Of a DNA stretch of 64,000 nucleotides, positions 9,513-18,285 are shown in pieces. Position 1 is the first letter of the stretch, and every line of letters begins with the position of its first letter. A program made the translations under genes and the position numbers. The notes beneath the pieces were generated by a model. That model worked only from the letters and a program-made list of their open reading frames with translations, searched no databases and was not told where the DNA came from. Origin of the DNA: Chelativorans sp. YIM 93263 (GTDB lineage Bacteria; Pseudomonadota; Alphaproteobacteria; Rhizobiales; Rhizobiaceae); NCBI RefSeq assembly GCF_028767125.1, contig NZ_JAKCWP010000004.1, forward strand, positions 276,001-340,000, given 5' to 3'.

Positions 9513-10702
9513 TGAGCTCAGATTCCACCATCCGTTCGCTCAAGAGCGGCGAGGCAACCTCACTTCGGGTCGGAATGCTCGTGGGTACCGTGTCCACGGC
9601 AGGCGGTGGCGTCAGCGAGGCTGTACGCTCACTCTCGCTGGCGATACGCCGCATTCCGGGTGTATCCGTCGAGATATTCAGCCTTGAGGACAGTCGTTCC
9701 GACGGCGGGGATTTCGACGATCTTCCCGTCCATCGTGTTCCGATAAGAGGCCCCGCCGCGTTTGGATACGCGCCGGAGCTCGTGCCTGTCCTGCTTTCGC
9801 GCGACCTGGATATTCTGCATGTTCACGGCCTCTGGATGTATCTCTCCGTCGCAGCGCGGAGATGGGCGCGCGCGACGGGAAAAACCTACGTCGTAAGCCC
9901 ACACGGAATGCTCGACCCCTGGGCGCTCGAAAACAGCGCGTCCAAGAAGCGGTTCGCGCGCCTGCTTTATGAAGATGCCCATCTCCGAGGCGCGGCCTGC
10001 CTCCATGCCCTAAGCGCTGCGGAGGAAGAGGCCATCGTCGCAGCCGGGATCAGCACACCCGTGACCATATTGCCCAATGGGGTGGACCTGCCGTCCGTTC
10101 CGGTCGGTAAGCCTCCATGGCGCACGTCCATGCCGCCCGGCAGCAGGGTTCTTCTTTTCCTCGGCCGTGTAACCCCGAAAAAGCGGGTTCTCGAACTGAT
10201 CCAGGCCTTTGATACGGCGGGTGCGGCAGATCGAAACTGGCATCTGGTGATCGTCGGACCTGTCGAGGCAGCTTATCAAAAGCAGCTCGACGCTGCCCTC
10301 GAGGCGGCTGTTTGCAGCGAGCGCATTCATCTCGTCGGCCCGGCTTACGGTGACGAGCGCGGGCGTGTATATGCGGCGGCGGAGGCCTTTATCCTGCCAT
10401 CCCTGAGCGAAGGTCTGCCCATGGCGGCCCTTGAAGCATTCGCCTTCGGTTTGCCGGCGCTCCTGTCGCCGCAATGCAATCTGCCGGAGAGTTTTTCAGC
10501 CGGTGCCGCAATGGAGACCGGAACTGATCAGGAAACGATCGCTGAGAGCTTGCTGCACTTTTTCTCGATGAGAATTGACCATCGGCTCCTGATGAGCCAG
10601 AGGGCCCGCCGGCTCGTGGCGGAAAAATTCGATTGGAACAGGATCGGTTTCGAGATGGTCGCGCTATACAGACGGCTCGTCCGTCAACCGGATGAGCTGT
10701 AG
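9509..10702 (+). CDS. Glycosyltransferase family 4 (third of three)
   Basis: 397 aa GT-B enzyme. Recognisable segments are the glycine-rich N-terminal loop (GTVSTAGGGVSEAV), HVHGLWMYLS, the phrase SPHGMLDPWAL that is frequent in GT4 enzymes of exopolysaccharide clusters, LFLGRVTPKK and PSLSEGLPMAALEAFAFG (E-x7-E). The ATG overlaps the previous stop by 4 nt. The 3' end overlaps the convergent acetyltransferase gene by 19 nt. Sugar specificity cannot be predicted. Confidence 0.87.
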   Translation: MMSSDSTIRSLKSGEATSLRVGMLVGTVSTAGGGVSEAVRSLSLAIRRIPGVSVEIFSLEDSRSDGGDFDDLPVHRVPIRGPAAFGYAPELVPVLLSRDLDILHVHGLWMYLSVAARRWARATGKTYVVSPHGMLDPWALENSASKKRFARLLYEDAHLRGAACLHALSAAEEEAIVAAGISTPVTILPNGVDLPSVPVGKPPWRTSMPPGSRVLLFLGRVTPKKRVLELIQAFDTAGAADRNWHLVIVGPVEAAYQKQLDAALEAAVCSERIHLVGPAYGDERGRVYAAAEAFILPSLSEGLPMAALEAFAFGLPALLSPQCNLPESFSAGAAMETGTDQETIAESLLHFFSMRIDHRLLMSQRARRLVAEKFDWNRIGFEMVALYRRLVRQPDEL

Positions 10703-11274
10703 GCGCGGCGGCGTAACGCGCGGGCGGGATTCCCGGCGTAAACCGTCCACACGTCGAGATCGCGGAAGGTAACACCGCGGGCGCCCAGAACGGCGCCACG
10801 ACCGACCGTTACACCCGGCCCGACAAAGGCTTCTGCAGCGACCCAGGCGTCCCGGCTGATCCGGATCGGCCGCACGGTCAATGGAAACTCCGGATCATCG
10901 ATGTCGTGCCCCGCCGAGCAAAGATGCGCCCGCTGAGAAACGATAGCGAAGTCCTCGATCGTCACAGGAGCCACATTATAGCAGATCGCGCCGGGACCGA
11001 GGGATGCATGGGCTCCCATGCGAAGATTGCCCGGCCACCAGATGCGTGCGCTGCCTCGCACGATCGCGGTCGGATGGATATCGGCCCCGAACAGGACCAG
11101 AAGTCTGCGCCGGAACGGGTGGAAAGGCGCGGGCGTCCACGCTGCCAGAGCGGCCCATGTCACGGTCCACAGAAGGCGCAGCGCGCGGTCCTTCCAGGCG
11201 AACGTCGGGCCGCCCAATCGCGGCACAGGCGCTGAGGCGACCCGTGAAGCCGGTTTTGCGTAGCGTGACAGCAT
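10684..11274 (-). CDS. WcaF-like hexapeptide-repeat acetyltransferase
   Basis: 196 aa. The C-terminal two thirds form a left-handed beta-helix of hexapeptide repeats (APVTIEDFAIVSQ; AEAFVGPGVTVGRGAVLGAR), with the catalytic-type His in CSAGHDIDDPEF. The N-terminus (RALRLLWTVTWAALAAWTP, FHPFRRRLLVLFGA) matches the colanic-acid acetyltransferase WcaF group. It probably O-acetylates a sugar of the repeat unit with acetyl-CoA. TAGGAG lies about 9 nt before ATG 11274. It is in a minus-strand group with the GT2 and WecA-type genes, downstream of both. Confidence 0.85.
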   Translation of the reverse strand: MLSRYAKPASRVASAPVPRLGGPTFAWKDRALRLLWTVTWAALAAWTPAPFHPFRRRLLVLFGADIHPTAIVRGSARIWWPGNLRMGAHASLGPGAICYNVAPVTIEDFAIVSQRAHLCSAGHDIDDPEFPLTVRPIRISRDAWVAAEAFVGPGVTVGRGAVLGARGVTFRDLDVWTVYAGNPARALRRRAYSSSG

Positions 11275-11322
11275 CGCGGGTCTCCTACTGCCTGAAAACG
11301 CGGCGAGACGGGCGATACACGC

Positions 11323-12153
11323 TCATACCTGAAGCCCGCGGTCGCGTCTTTGCAGCTCGGCAGTCTTCACGATGATCATGAACTCGTAACCGGAAATGAG
11401 CCGGCAGTAGACATATCCCGGCCAGCCATCAAGGAAGCCGCCGCGAAGGACATACATGTAGAGGAAGCGCAAGGTTGGCCTGAAAGGCAGCTTGTAGGAC
11501 AGGCTTTTCAGGCCGCGCCGCCGGGCGTCAGCTCGGGGACTGAAGAGATCCGCCCAGTCAACCTTTTGCTTCGCCCGGTTTGCTGCCAAATCCGCCTCAA
11601 CGCTGGAGTACCGATTGTGCTTCTCGTACCAGGCCGCGATGCCCTTGTTGAAGCTGTAGTGAATGAAGTGGTTCTTCAACTGCCCCGTTGGGCCGTCCGC
11701 GACGCAGACGGAGTGTACCTGCCGCTCGAACCGCACACGGTCGGGGCGGACCATGCGCGTGATCCAGGTCGGGTAGAGGCTGCTGTGGCGAATCCATTTA
11801 CCCAGAAACATGTTCTTGTAGCGGGCCTTGAACATCGCCTCCGGACATTCCGGGTCTGCCGCAATGGCGAGCATTTCATCCCGCAGTTCCGGGGGTGTGA
11901 CCTCATCGGCATCCGGCGTGTAGACCCAGGGGTGCTTGAACTTGATCTTGGTCAGCCCGAACATGCGCTGCCGGTCCTCGGTGTCGTATTTGCGCTTGAT
12001 CACGCGCACGCCGGCCGCCTTGGCGATTTCCACCGTGCGGTCGGTGCTGAAGGAATCGAGCACGACGATATCGTCGCTCCACGCCAGCGATTCCAGGCAG
12101 GCGGGAAGGTTGGCCTCTTCGTTCCATGTCATGATGAGGACTGAAACACCCAT
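11323..12153 (-). CDS. Glycosyltransferase family 2 (WaaE/KdtX-like)
   Basis: 276 aa GT-A enzyme. The N-terminal nucleotide-binding region is VSVLIMTWNEEANLPACLES, followed by VVLDSFSTDRTVEIA, and the metal-binding D-x-D is in TPDADEVTP. The second half (FIHYSFNKGIAAWYEKHNRY) resembles the WaaE/KdtX group that adds beta-glucose in lipopolysaccharide core or initiates exopolysaccharide side chains. Start ATG 12153 with TAGGAC upstream. It lies 64 nt after the WecA-type gene and 48 nt before the acetyltransferase, probably in one transcript. The donor is not determined. Confidence 0.88.
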   Translation of the reverse strand: MGVSVLIMTWNEEANLPACLESLAWSDDIVVLDSFSTDRTVEIAKAAGVRVIKRKYDTEDRQRMFGLTKIKFKHPWVYTPDADEVTPPELRDEMLAIAADPECPEAMFKARYKNMFLGKWIRHSSLYPTWITRMVRPDRVRFERQVHSVCVADGPTGQLKNHFIHYSFNKGIAAWYEKHNRYSSVEADLAANRAKQKVDWADLFSPRADARRRGLKSLSYKLPFRPTLRFLYMYVLRGGFLDGWPGYVYCRLISGYEFMIIVKTAELQRRDRGLQV

Positions 12154-12217
12154 CTTCGCTACGTCCTAGGATGAACAATATCGCCCGCCGACCGGAGCGG
12201 AAATCCGTCCCGCCTTT

Positions 12218-13318
12218 TCATGGCCAGTTCGACCGGGGCGGGACCGGTTGAACAGCAGCGGCGGCATCGGCCATCCAGCGCACCCGGCGAGGACGGCTGC
12301 TCAGCACGAGAACCGTTGCCGAGTGCGTCAGCATGGGGACGAGAAGGCCCGCCGCCATCGCAATGTCGGACATATGGAGGACGACACCGAGATAGCCGAT
12401 GGCGCCGCACAGCGCGCTTGCCGCCGCGATCAATGCGGTCGTTCTGGCCGGTGAAACGCCTGAATCGATCAGGAGATGGTGGAGGTGCCAGCGATCTGGC
12501 GAAAGCGGGTTTCGCCGGTTTGCCACACGCCGCGCGATCAGGCTCAAAGTGTCCATGATGGGAACGATGACGATCCAGAGGAGAATCGGGAAAGCCGGAG
12601 AGTTCAAGCCGCTGGACAGGCCGATAATGAAGAAGGCCAGTGCTGCACCGAGCATCAGGCTTCCGCCATCGCCGAGAAACACGCTTGCCTTCGGCTGCCA
12701 GGGGTGGCGCAGGTTGAAAACCAGAAAGCCAAGCACAGCCGCCAGGAGGATCAGCGAATGCATGGCAATCCGCGCGTCCCCGATATGTACGGCAACAAGC
12801 GCGAGCCAGAACAACGCGCCAGCGACGCTGACGCCCGCCAGGCCGTCGACGCCGTCCATCATATTGGTGGCGTTGATCGTCCCAACCAGGAAGAAGATGC
12901 AAAGCGCGGCGCTTGCGGTGGCGGAAAGCGCGAAGGGCATCAGACCGCCGAACTGCCCCAGATTCAGCGGGGCGGGCAGAGCGGAGATCAGGAGAGCGGC
13001 AGCAAGGGCCTGTATTGCCAGCCGTGGCGCAGGCGGCAGCCGCCAGCGGTCATCTATAACTCCCAGCAGAACCAACATGCCGAGGCCCATTTGCCACGGC
13101 CACGGGAACTGTAGATAGCGTTCCAGTCCGATGCTGCTGGCCATGAACGCCGCGAACACCGCCACGCCGCCGCAAAGTGGCACCGTTCCCTCATGCATTT
13201 TCCGCGCGTCTGGAATGTCGACCAGATTGAAGGCCGGCGCAAAACGCCTGATGCCGGCGACCAGTACGAGGGACAGGAGAAAGGCGTTGAGCGTGTGTGC
13301 GTATATGCCAGACAACAT
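12218..13318 (-). CDS. WecA/MraY-family undecaprenyl-phosphate sugar-1-phosphate transferase
   Basis: 366 aa polytopic membrane protein with roughly ten or eleven transmembrane helices. It starts repeat-unit assembly by moving a HexNAc-1-phosphate from its UDP carrier to undecaprenyl phosphate. Diagnostic motifs are DARKMHEG, TNMMDGVDGLAG, FLGDGGS and DRWHLHHLLIDSG (the HLHH loop that binds the acetamido group). Start ATG 13318 has a very strong ribosome site (AGAGGTGGGAG); a longer frame back to 13483 is not needed. This is the probable priming transferase, since no WbaP/ExoY-type enzyme occurs in the window. Confidence 0.92.
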   Translation of the reverse strand: MLSGIYAHTLNAFLLSLVLVAGIRRFAPAFNLVDIPDARKMHEGTVPLCGGVAVFAAFMASSIGLERYLQFPWPWQMGLGMLVLLGVIDDRWRLPPAPRLAIQALAAALLISALPAPLNLGQFGGLMPFALSATASAALCIFFLVGTINATNMMDGVDGLAGVSVAGALFWLALVAVHIGDARIAMHSLILLAAVLGFLVFNLRHPWQPKASVFLGDGGSLMLGAALAFFIIGLSSGLNSPAFPILLWIVIVPIMDTLSLIARRVANRRNPLSPDRWHLHHLLIDSGVSPARTTALIAAASALCGAIGYLGVVLHMSDIAMAAGLLVPMLTHSATVLVLSSRPRRVRWMADAAAAVQPVPPRSNWP

Positions 13319-13779
13319 GTACTCCCACCTCTGTCCACGGGTCTGCTTGAAACGCGAAACCTGGACCAGTTTAGGAGGACACGCCGACCCAGTAGACTTG
13401 GAGAAAGAGCGAAGCGCCTTCCCCATGCGGATGAAGGGACTACTTCCAAGTTTGCGGATCCGGGTGCTTACGGCTGATGGCAACCTTCACACGGAGGGCA
13501 AAATCGCACCCGTTCCGGCTGAAAGCGACCGTTCGAAGTGCGTAGTCCGGTCACTTTATGCTGCGGATCCTTCATTAATGGCGGATTTGAGGTTTTGCCG
13601 GACTCATGGGAGCATAGAGGCAGAGGAGGCATCTGTGGCGGGTCTAGGCTGCGGCCGGTGGGTAGGCCCCGATCACGTTTTTCAGCAAAGTTTCAGGCAA
13701 CATTCTGGATGCACTCACGACGAGCGCATCGGCATCGGGCGAACGGGCGGAAGCACCGCATTGGCGGTGGAGGCCACAA
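13319..13779. promoter_or_regulatory. Intergenic region between the WecA-type gene and a small gene
   Basis: About 460 nt between divergently oriented genes. Open frames cross it, but none has a good ribosome site, a recognisable product or the codon bias of the neighbours. It should contain the promoter for the WecA-type operon and one for the small gene at 13780. No strong palindrome or terminator is seen. Confidence 0.35.
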
Positions 13780-14025
13780 ATGGAAGCGAAACTACTGCAT
13801 GCGCAGTCCCGGGCCATAGCTCTTGCGGCTCTCTACGTCCTCGAGTCTCTCCTATTGGAACTCGAAGCCAGGGGAATCCTGAAAGAACATGATATGCAGG
13901 GACTGCTGAATGACGCTGCCAAGACACTCAAGGCGGTAAGCATGGAGATCGACGCAGGCGACCGCTCGGTTGCCGGCGAAATCATCGAAACGATCCGCAT
14001 GCAACATGAAAGAGTAAGCGGCTGA
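13780..14025 (+). CDS. Small hypothetical protein, mostly helical
   Basis: 81 aa of unknown function. The sequence is amphipathic and rich in Ala, Leu and Glu (ALYVLESLLLELEARGILK), predicted all-helical, with no signal peptide or cysteine. A strong ribosome site, GGTGGAGG, lies 7 nt before the ATG, which is the main reason to accept it as a gene. The segment before the stop (IIETIRMQHE) also looks structured. It sits alone between the WecA-type gene and the flippase gene. It could be a small regulatory or adaptor protein of the cluster; I do not recognise the family. Confidence 0.55.
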   Translation: MEAKLLHAQSRAIALAALYVLESLLLELEARGILKEHDMQGLLNDAAKTLKAVSMEIDAGDRSVAGEIIETIRMQHERVSG

Positions 14026-14239
14026 CGCATTCAGCCCGCACGGCATAGCTTACCCATTCGGTGGGTGCGGCTAAATCCAATGGCGGCATTTCGGGCGCAG
14101 GGGATCAGCCTATGCTGGTTGTCATGCGTTCACTTGCCTTCACACGAAGACCTTGCCTGACGGAGCGCGGGCCATCCGGTTCGCGCTCTCGGACTCTGTT
14201 ATGCATCCCACGGACCGCGAGAAGAGGGCGGGTAGGGAA

Positions 14240-15739
14240 ATGAGCCGCGTTCGCCGTGCCTTCTTGATGGCTTCACTGGAGCAGTATCTGACACTGGCCA
14301 TCAACTTCCTGATGGTGGCAGTGCTTTCGCGCATGCTTTCTCCCGCCGCGATCGGTGTCGCAGTGCTTGGCATGGGCATCAGCGTCATCATCTTTTCCTT
14401 GCGGGAATTCGTGACCCCGGAATTCCTGATCCAGCGTACACGGGTGGAAAGAGAGGATGTGAGGACGGCGCTGACGATCCTCCTCGGAGTCCACATCGTT
14501 TTGGCTACGCTCCTGTTCGTCCTCTCACCGGTCGTCGCCCGCTACTACGGCGAACTTGGGCTGAGACACTTCCTGCCCGTGATGATCGCCGCCGCCTCAG
14601 TCGAAATGACGAGCTTCCCGGCGGTCGCGCTTCTGCGGCGGGATATGAATTTCGGAGCGATCGCCAGAATCCGCGCAATCAGCCTGACCGTCATGGCGCT
14701 GACGACAATCGGGCTGGCGGCGTTCGGTTTCAGCTTCATGAGCTATGCGTGGGGAACACTGGCGGCGAGTAGCACGACGGCATGTCTCGCCTTGATTGCC
14801 CGCCGCGACGCCTACGACATGCGCCCGTCGCTTGCATCCTGGCGCATGGTCTATGAATTCGGCCGTTTCCGTGGGGCCGCAAGTTTCGTCGATCGCGCCC
14901 ATGACATGCTGCCGCAGGTGGTGCTCGGCCGGTTCATGCCGGCCGCCGCGGTAGGAATTTATAATCGGACGAACGCCGTCTGCGCCATTCCCGACCGGGT
15001 TTTCCTGGGCGCGATCTTCGCGATGGCCTTCCCCGCGCTTGCGGCGGAAGTGCGCGAAGGGCGGCTGGTTCAAGGGCATTATCTGCGGGCCATCGGATAT
15101 ATCACCGCGCTCTACTGGCCTGCCCTGATCCTGCTGGCGATCCTCGCGCATCCGGTGGTGAATTTTATCCTGGGGCATTCATGGGCGGAGGCCGTTCCGC
15201 TGGTCCGCATCATGGCGTTGGCGAGCCTGTTCTTCTTTCCGGTGATACTGACACACCCCATTCTCATGGCGCTCGGGCTTAATCGGGAGGCCTTCTATTC
15301 GACGGCAGTGTCACGCGCGCTGTCCGTCGTCATCTTGTGCGCAGCCAGCCCAATGGGATTGACGGCGATGGCGGCAAGCCAGTTTCTGGCAATACCGCTT
15401 CAGATGTTCGTCTCGTTCAAGTACGTAAAGAAGCACGTGGATTTTCGCTGGAGCGAACTTTTCCATGTGCTCTGGATGAGCGCTGTACCGACCGCGGGTG
15501 CGACGGCCGCGGCACTTGCCGTAGTCGGTCTGTCGGGCTTCCGGTTCGATCTCAGCTTTGCGGAAGCGTGTCTGGCGGGCGTCGCTGCCGGTATGGGATG
15601 GCTCGCCGGGGCAGTGCTGGTCAGGCACCCCGTTTTGGACGAGATCCGCCGTGTCTTGCCTGTTCCCGCCCGCTGGAGGCTGTCCCGCGAAGTCTCGGCA
15701 GGTGGAACTGTGCAGCTTTCCAATACGGATGCCGGTTGA
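14240..15739 (+). CDS. Wzx-type lipid-linked oligosaccharide flippase
   Basis: 499 aa with about 12-14 hydrophobic helices, of the MOP/polysaccharide-synthesis superfamily (the Polysacc_synt_3 or WzxC type). It should move the undecaprenyl-linked repeat unit across the inner membrane. The N-terminus SLEQYLTLAINFLMVAVLSR followed by LSPAAIGVAVLG is typical, and the internal GRFMPAAAVGIYNRTNAV is a family hallmark. ATG 14240 has GGTAGGG just upstream; in-frame ATG 14201 and a start at 14153 are weaker alternatives. It is followed 14 nt later by a GT2 gene. No Wzy-type polymerase accompanies it. Confidence 0.88.
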   Translation: MSRVRRAFLMASLEQYLTLAINFLMVAVLSRMLSPAAIGVAVLGMGISVIIFSLREFVTPEFLIQRTRVEREDVRTALTILLGVHIVLATLLFVLSPVVARYYGELGLRHFLPVMIAAASVEMTSFPAVALLRRDMNFGAIARIRAISLTVMALTTIGLAAFGFSFMSYAWGTLAASSTTACLALIARRDAYDMRPSLASWRMVYEFGRFRGAASFVDRAHDMLPQVVLGRFMPAAAVGIYNRTNAVCAIPDRVFLGAIFAMAFPALAAEVREGRLVQGHYLRAIGYITALYWPALILLAILAHPVVNFILGHSWAEAVPLVRIMALASLFFFPVILTHPILMALGLNREAFYSTAVSRALSVVILCAASPMGLTAMAASQFLAIPLQMFVSFKYVKKHVDFRWSELFHVLWMSAVPTAGATAAALAVVGLSGFRFDLSFAEACLAGVAAGMGWLAGAVLVRHPVLDEIRRVLPVPARWRLSREVSAGGTVQLSNTDAG

Positions 15740-15753
15740 AACGGGGGAGGCCA

Positions 15754-16746
15754 ATGCCGGGCGTGGATGTTCTCGTTCCCAGCTATAATTATGGTCGTTA
15801 CCTTCGCGACTGCGTGAAAAGCGTACTGGCTCAGGATGGTCCGGAACTGCGTCTCCTCATTGTCGATAACGCTTCCACTGATGACAGTCAGGAGGTTGCC
15901 CGCGCACTTGCCGCCGGTGACAGCCGTGTCGAGCTCTGCTTTCGCGAGCGCAATCTCGGCCCGCATGCTTCTTTCAACTCCGGCGTAGATTGGGCGCGCG
16001 CAGACTATTTTCTTATCCTCTGCGCCGACGATCTATTGGCGCCGGGAGCATTGAAGAAAGCCGTCGAGATCATGGAGCGGCACAATGAGGTGAATCTGGT
16101 CTACGGCCGCACCGAGTTCGTACCTCCGGATTTCTCCTCTCCGACTGGATTTTCCGGCCAGTCGAACGACTACGAGATCCTGTCCGGTCCGGCATTTCTC
16201 AAGCAGTTTTGCGGGACGGGGCGCAGTCCCGTGGGAGGGCCGACGACACTGGTGAGGACACGAGCGCAGAAGAAAGCAGGCCATTATACCCCGGCGCTTG
16301 CGCACACCGACGATGTTGAAATGTGGATGCGCTTCGGTCTTTTGGGGGCGGTTGCCAGAACGGAGAGCGTGCAGGTGCTGGCCCGCATACACGAAAGCAA
16401 CCAGTCCGCGGTGGTCTCAAGCGTTCACCACTGGAACGTGGAGATGGAGCGAACCTTCGAAGTCTTTTTCAACGGTGCCGGAGCATCTCTGCATGACCGG
16501 TATCGGCTGCACCGCTGCGCACTGCACAGCCTTGCGAGCCGCGCCTACTGGTGCGCCGTTTCCCACTTTGTGCGGAGGGAGCCTGGTGTGGCGGACCTCT
16601 TTCGATTTGTCCTTCGCGTTCGGCCGTCGCTCGCGGTTCTTCCACCTCTCCGCGGGCTGGCGACCCGCGACGATGCGCTCGCACGCATACGGGCAACGTT
16701 GAAAAGTGCGCTCAGGCTTTCACCCCGCCGGGCGGCTTCCTCATAA
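15754..16746 (+). CDS. Glycosyltransferase family 2
   Basis: 330 aa GT-A enzyme. It starts with VDVLVPSYNYGRYLRDC and LLIVDNASTDDSQEVA and has the acidic metal-binding motif in ILCADDLLAPGALKKA. Later segments (SPVGGPTTLVRT, HTDDVEMWMRFG with the ED/DE acidic pair) fit the family's acceptor region. The ribosome site GGGGGAGG stands 4-11 nt before ATG 15754, so longer in-frame extensions into the flippase gene are rejected. It is coupled to the Wzx gene (14 nt gap) and ends 15 nt from the convergent pyruvyl transferase. Confidence 0.9.
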   Translation: MPGVDVLVPSYNYGRYLRDCVKSVLAQDGPELRLLIVDNASTDDSQEVARALAAGDSRVELCFRERNLGPHASFNSGVDWARADYFLILCADDLLAPGALKKAVEIMERHNEVNLVYGRTEFVPPDFSSPTGFSGQSNDYEILSGPAFLKQFCGTGRSPVGGPTTLVRTRAQKKAGHYTPALAHTDDVEMWMRFGLLGAVARTESVQVLARIHESNQSAVVSSVHHWNVEMERTFEVFFNGAGASLHDRYRLHRCALHSLASRAYWCAVSHFVRREPGVADLFRFVLRVRPSLAVLPPLRGLATRDDALARIRATLKSALRLSPRRAASS

Positions 16747-16761
16747 TCGGTGTGAGCAAAG

Positions 16762-18012
16762 CTATATCGACAGCGCTGACAAATCTTTTGGCTTTCCCTC
16801 ACCTGCAGTATTCTCTGTGGCGGCGTCGAGCATCGCGTCCATCAGAAGGGAATCCTGCTCCGCCAGCGCTGAAGTGTAACGCGTCACCCCGTTTGCGATT
16901 TGTTCCTTGATTTCGCTGCGATTGGCAAGCGCCCGGATGAACTGGCGCTTGAGGATCTCGAGATCGAAATGTTCGACGTGCTGTGAGAAGCCATGGAGCC
17001 CGATATCCGAAAGGAGCGCTTCATTCTTGCTGGCGTAGCTGAGGGATACGACCGGCTTGTGGAGTTTCAGTGCTCCGACAACGTTGTGAAAACGCGATCC
17101 CACGACGATATCCATCATGCTGATCTGCCGCATCAGCTCGCCCAGTGACTGGGTGGGTTCGAAAACGACAAGAGACCTCACACGGTCCGGAATGGCGATC
17201 GAAAGCCGACGATAAACCTCCTTAACTGCCGATTCATCGCCTTTATCCCCTGTCAGCAGGCGGATTTCATAGTCTTGCTCCAGAAGCCATCGGGCGAAGG
17301 CAGTCAGCTTTCCAAGATAGTTGCAGTGGACGGCGTGCCCCTGACTGCCACGTACCCACCCCGAGTAGTTCATGACGCCCAGCCCCACCGCGATTTTTCG
17401 CGGCCCGGGCTGATAAGTGGCCGCCGGGTTCGGCAGCTTGAAGGCGAGATCGGGGAAAACCGGATCGTTCTCGACGTCACATCCGATACGCTGCATGAAT
17501 TGCTTCGAGAGGGTGTCGCGATAGGACCGGTAATGACACATTCGTGCGGACTGCTTCATGAACCAGCGGCTAACCGGATGAGTGATGGGCCCGGCTCCGA
17601 TGCTAACGAAAGCGAGCTTGGCACCGGACAGTCTCGCAGCCAGAGACCACCGGAAAATCATGAATGGCCATCCGAATGGTCTCTCCTGATAGTCGTCCAG
17701 GAAGCCGGTTCCCGGCACGATCAGCGCGTCGACTCCGCGCATCTGCCGGAAAGAGTGCGCGAGCGTGAGAGCGCGACGGAGAGAACCGGCGCTCAGGCGG
17801 TCTAGCCGCCTTGTAAACGCGCCCTTGAGCCCCGGGTGGCCGGTGCCTGCGGCTTCTATAGCGTAATCCGAGGCTACCTTTTGCGGATTGGGGCAAAAGC
17901 AGATGAGCTCGGCCTGGGGACAGGCTTTGCGCAGGTAAAGGATCATGGCCTCGAGGCTGGCGTCATTTCCGGAGTTGCCGCCACCGAATTGGCCGAAAAG
18001 TCCTACTTTCAT
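16762..18012 (-). CDS. Polysaccharide pyruvyl transferase family protein
   Basis: 416 aa of the PF04230 family, related to CsaB, ExoV and WcaK. It would transfer pyruvate from phosphoenolpyruvate to a sugar hydroxyl, making an acidic ketal that gives the polymer negative charge. Visible signatures are KVGLFGQFGGGNSGNDASLE at the N-terminus, the acidic/basic central part, and VVGSRFHNVVGALKLHKPVV near the C-terminus with the conserved Arg-Phe-His. ATG 18012 has GAGAGG 8 nt upstream; the longer frame from 18063 lacks support. Sits alone on the minus strand. Confidence 0.85.
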   Translation of the reverse strand: MKVGLFGQFGGGNSGNDASLEAMILYLRKACPQAELICFCPNPQKVASDYAIEAAGTGHPGLKGAFTRRLDRLSAGSLRRALTLAHSFRQMRGVDALIVPGTGFLDDYQERPFGWPFMIFRWSLAARLSGAKLAFVSIGAGPITHPVSRWFMKQSARMCHYRSYRDTLSKQFMQRIGCDVENDPVFPDLAFKLPNPAATYQPGPRKIAVGLGVMNYSGWVRGSQGHAVHCNYLGKLTAFARWLLEQDYEIRLLTGDKGDESAVKEVYRRLSIAIPDRVRSLVVFEPTQSLGELMRQISMMDIVVGSRFHNVVGALKLHKPVVSLSYASKNEALLSDIGLHGFSQHVEHFDLEILKRQFIRALANRSEIKEQIANGVTRYTSALAEQDSLLMDAMLDAATENTAGEGKPKDLSALSI

Positions 18013-18285
18013 GAAAACGGCCTCTCTGGCCAGAGAGCCCCACCACCCGATTAGAGGAATCATCTTTTCCGTATTCGGCGGACTTGGGGAACATGGCCAT
18101 TAGTCGTGCCGGGTGAATTGGTCGTCGCCTTTTGTCGAACCGAAACGAACAAGGAGATCAACCATCGTTCAAACGGCGTACGGGAATACCAATCATGCCG
18201 GGTTTTCCGCCCCCACCCCGCTCGGTTTAGCATTACTCCTCGGAAGGCTGTCCGCCCGCATCGAAACCGCCTGGATGGATCGATT

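Noticed and set aside
13131-13892. A 253-codon plus-strand frame across the WecA-type gene start and the spacer
   Set aside because: It overlaps the coding part of the WecA-type gene and the small gene in another frame, has no ribosome site and no recognisable domain.
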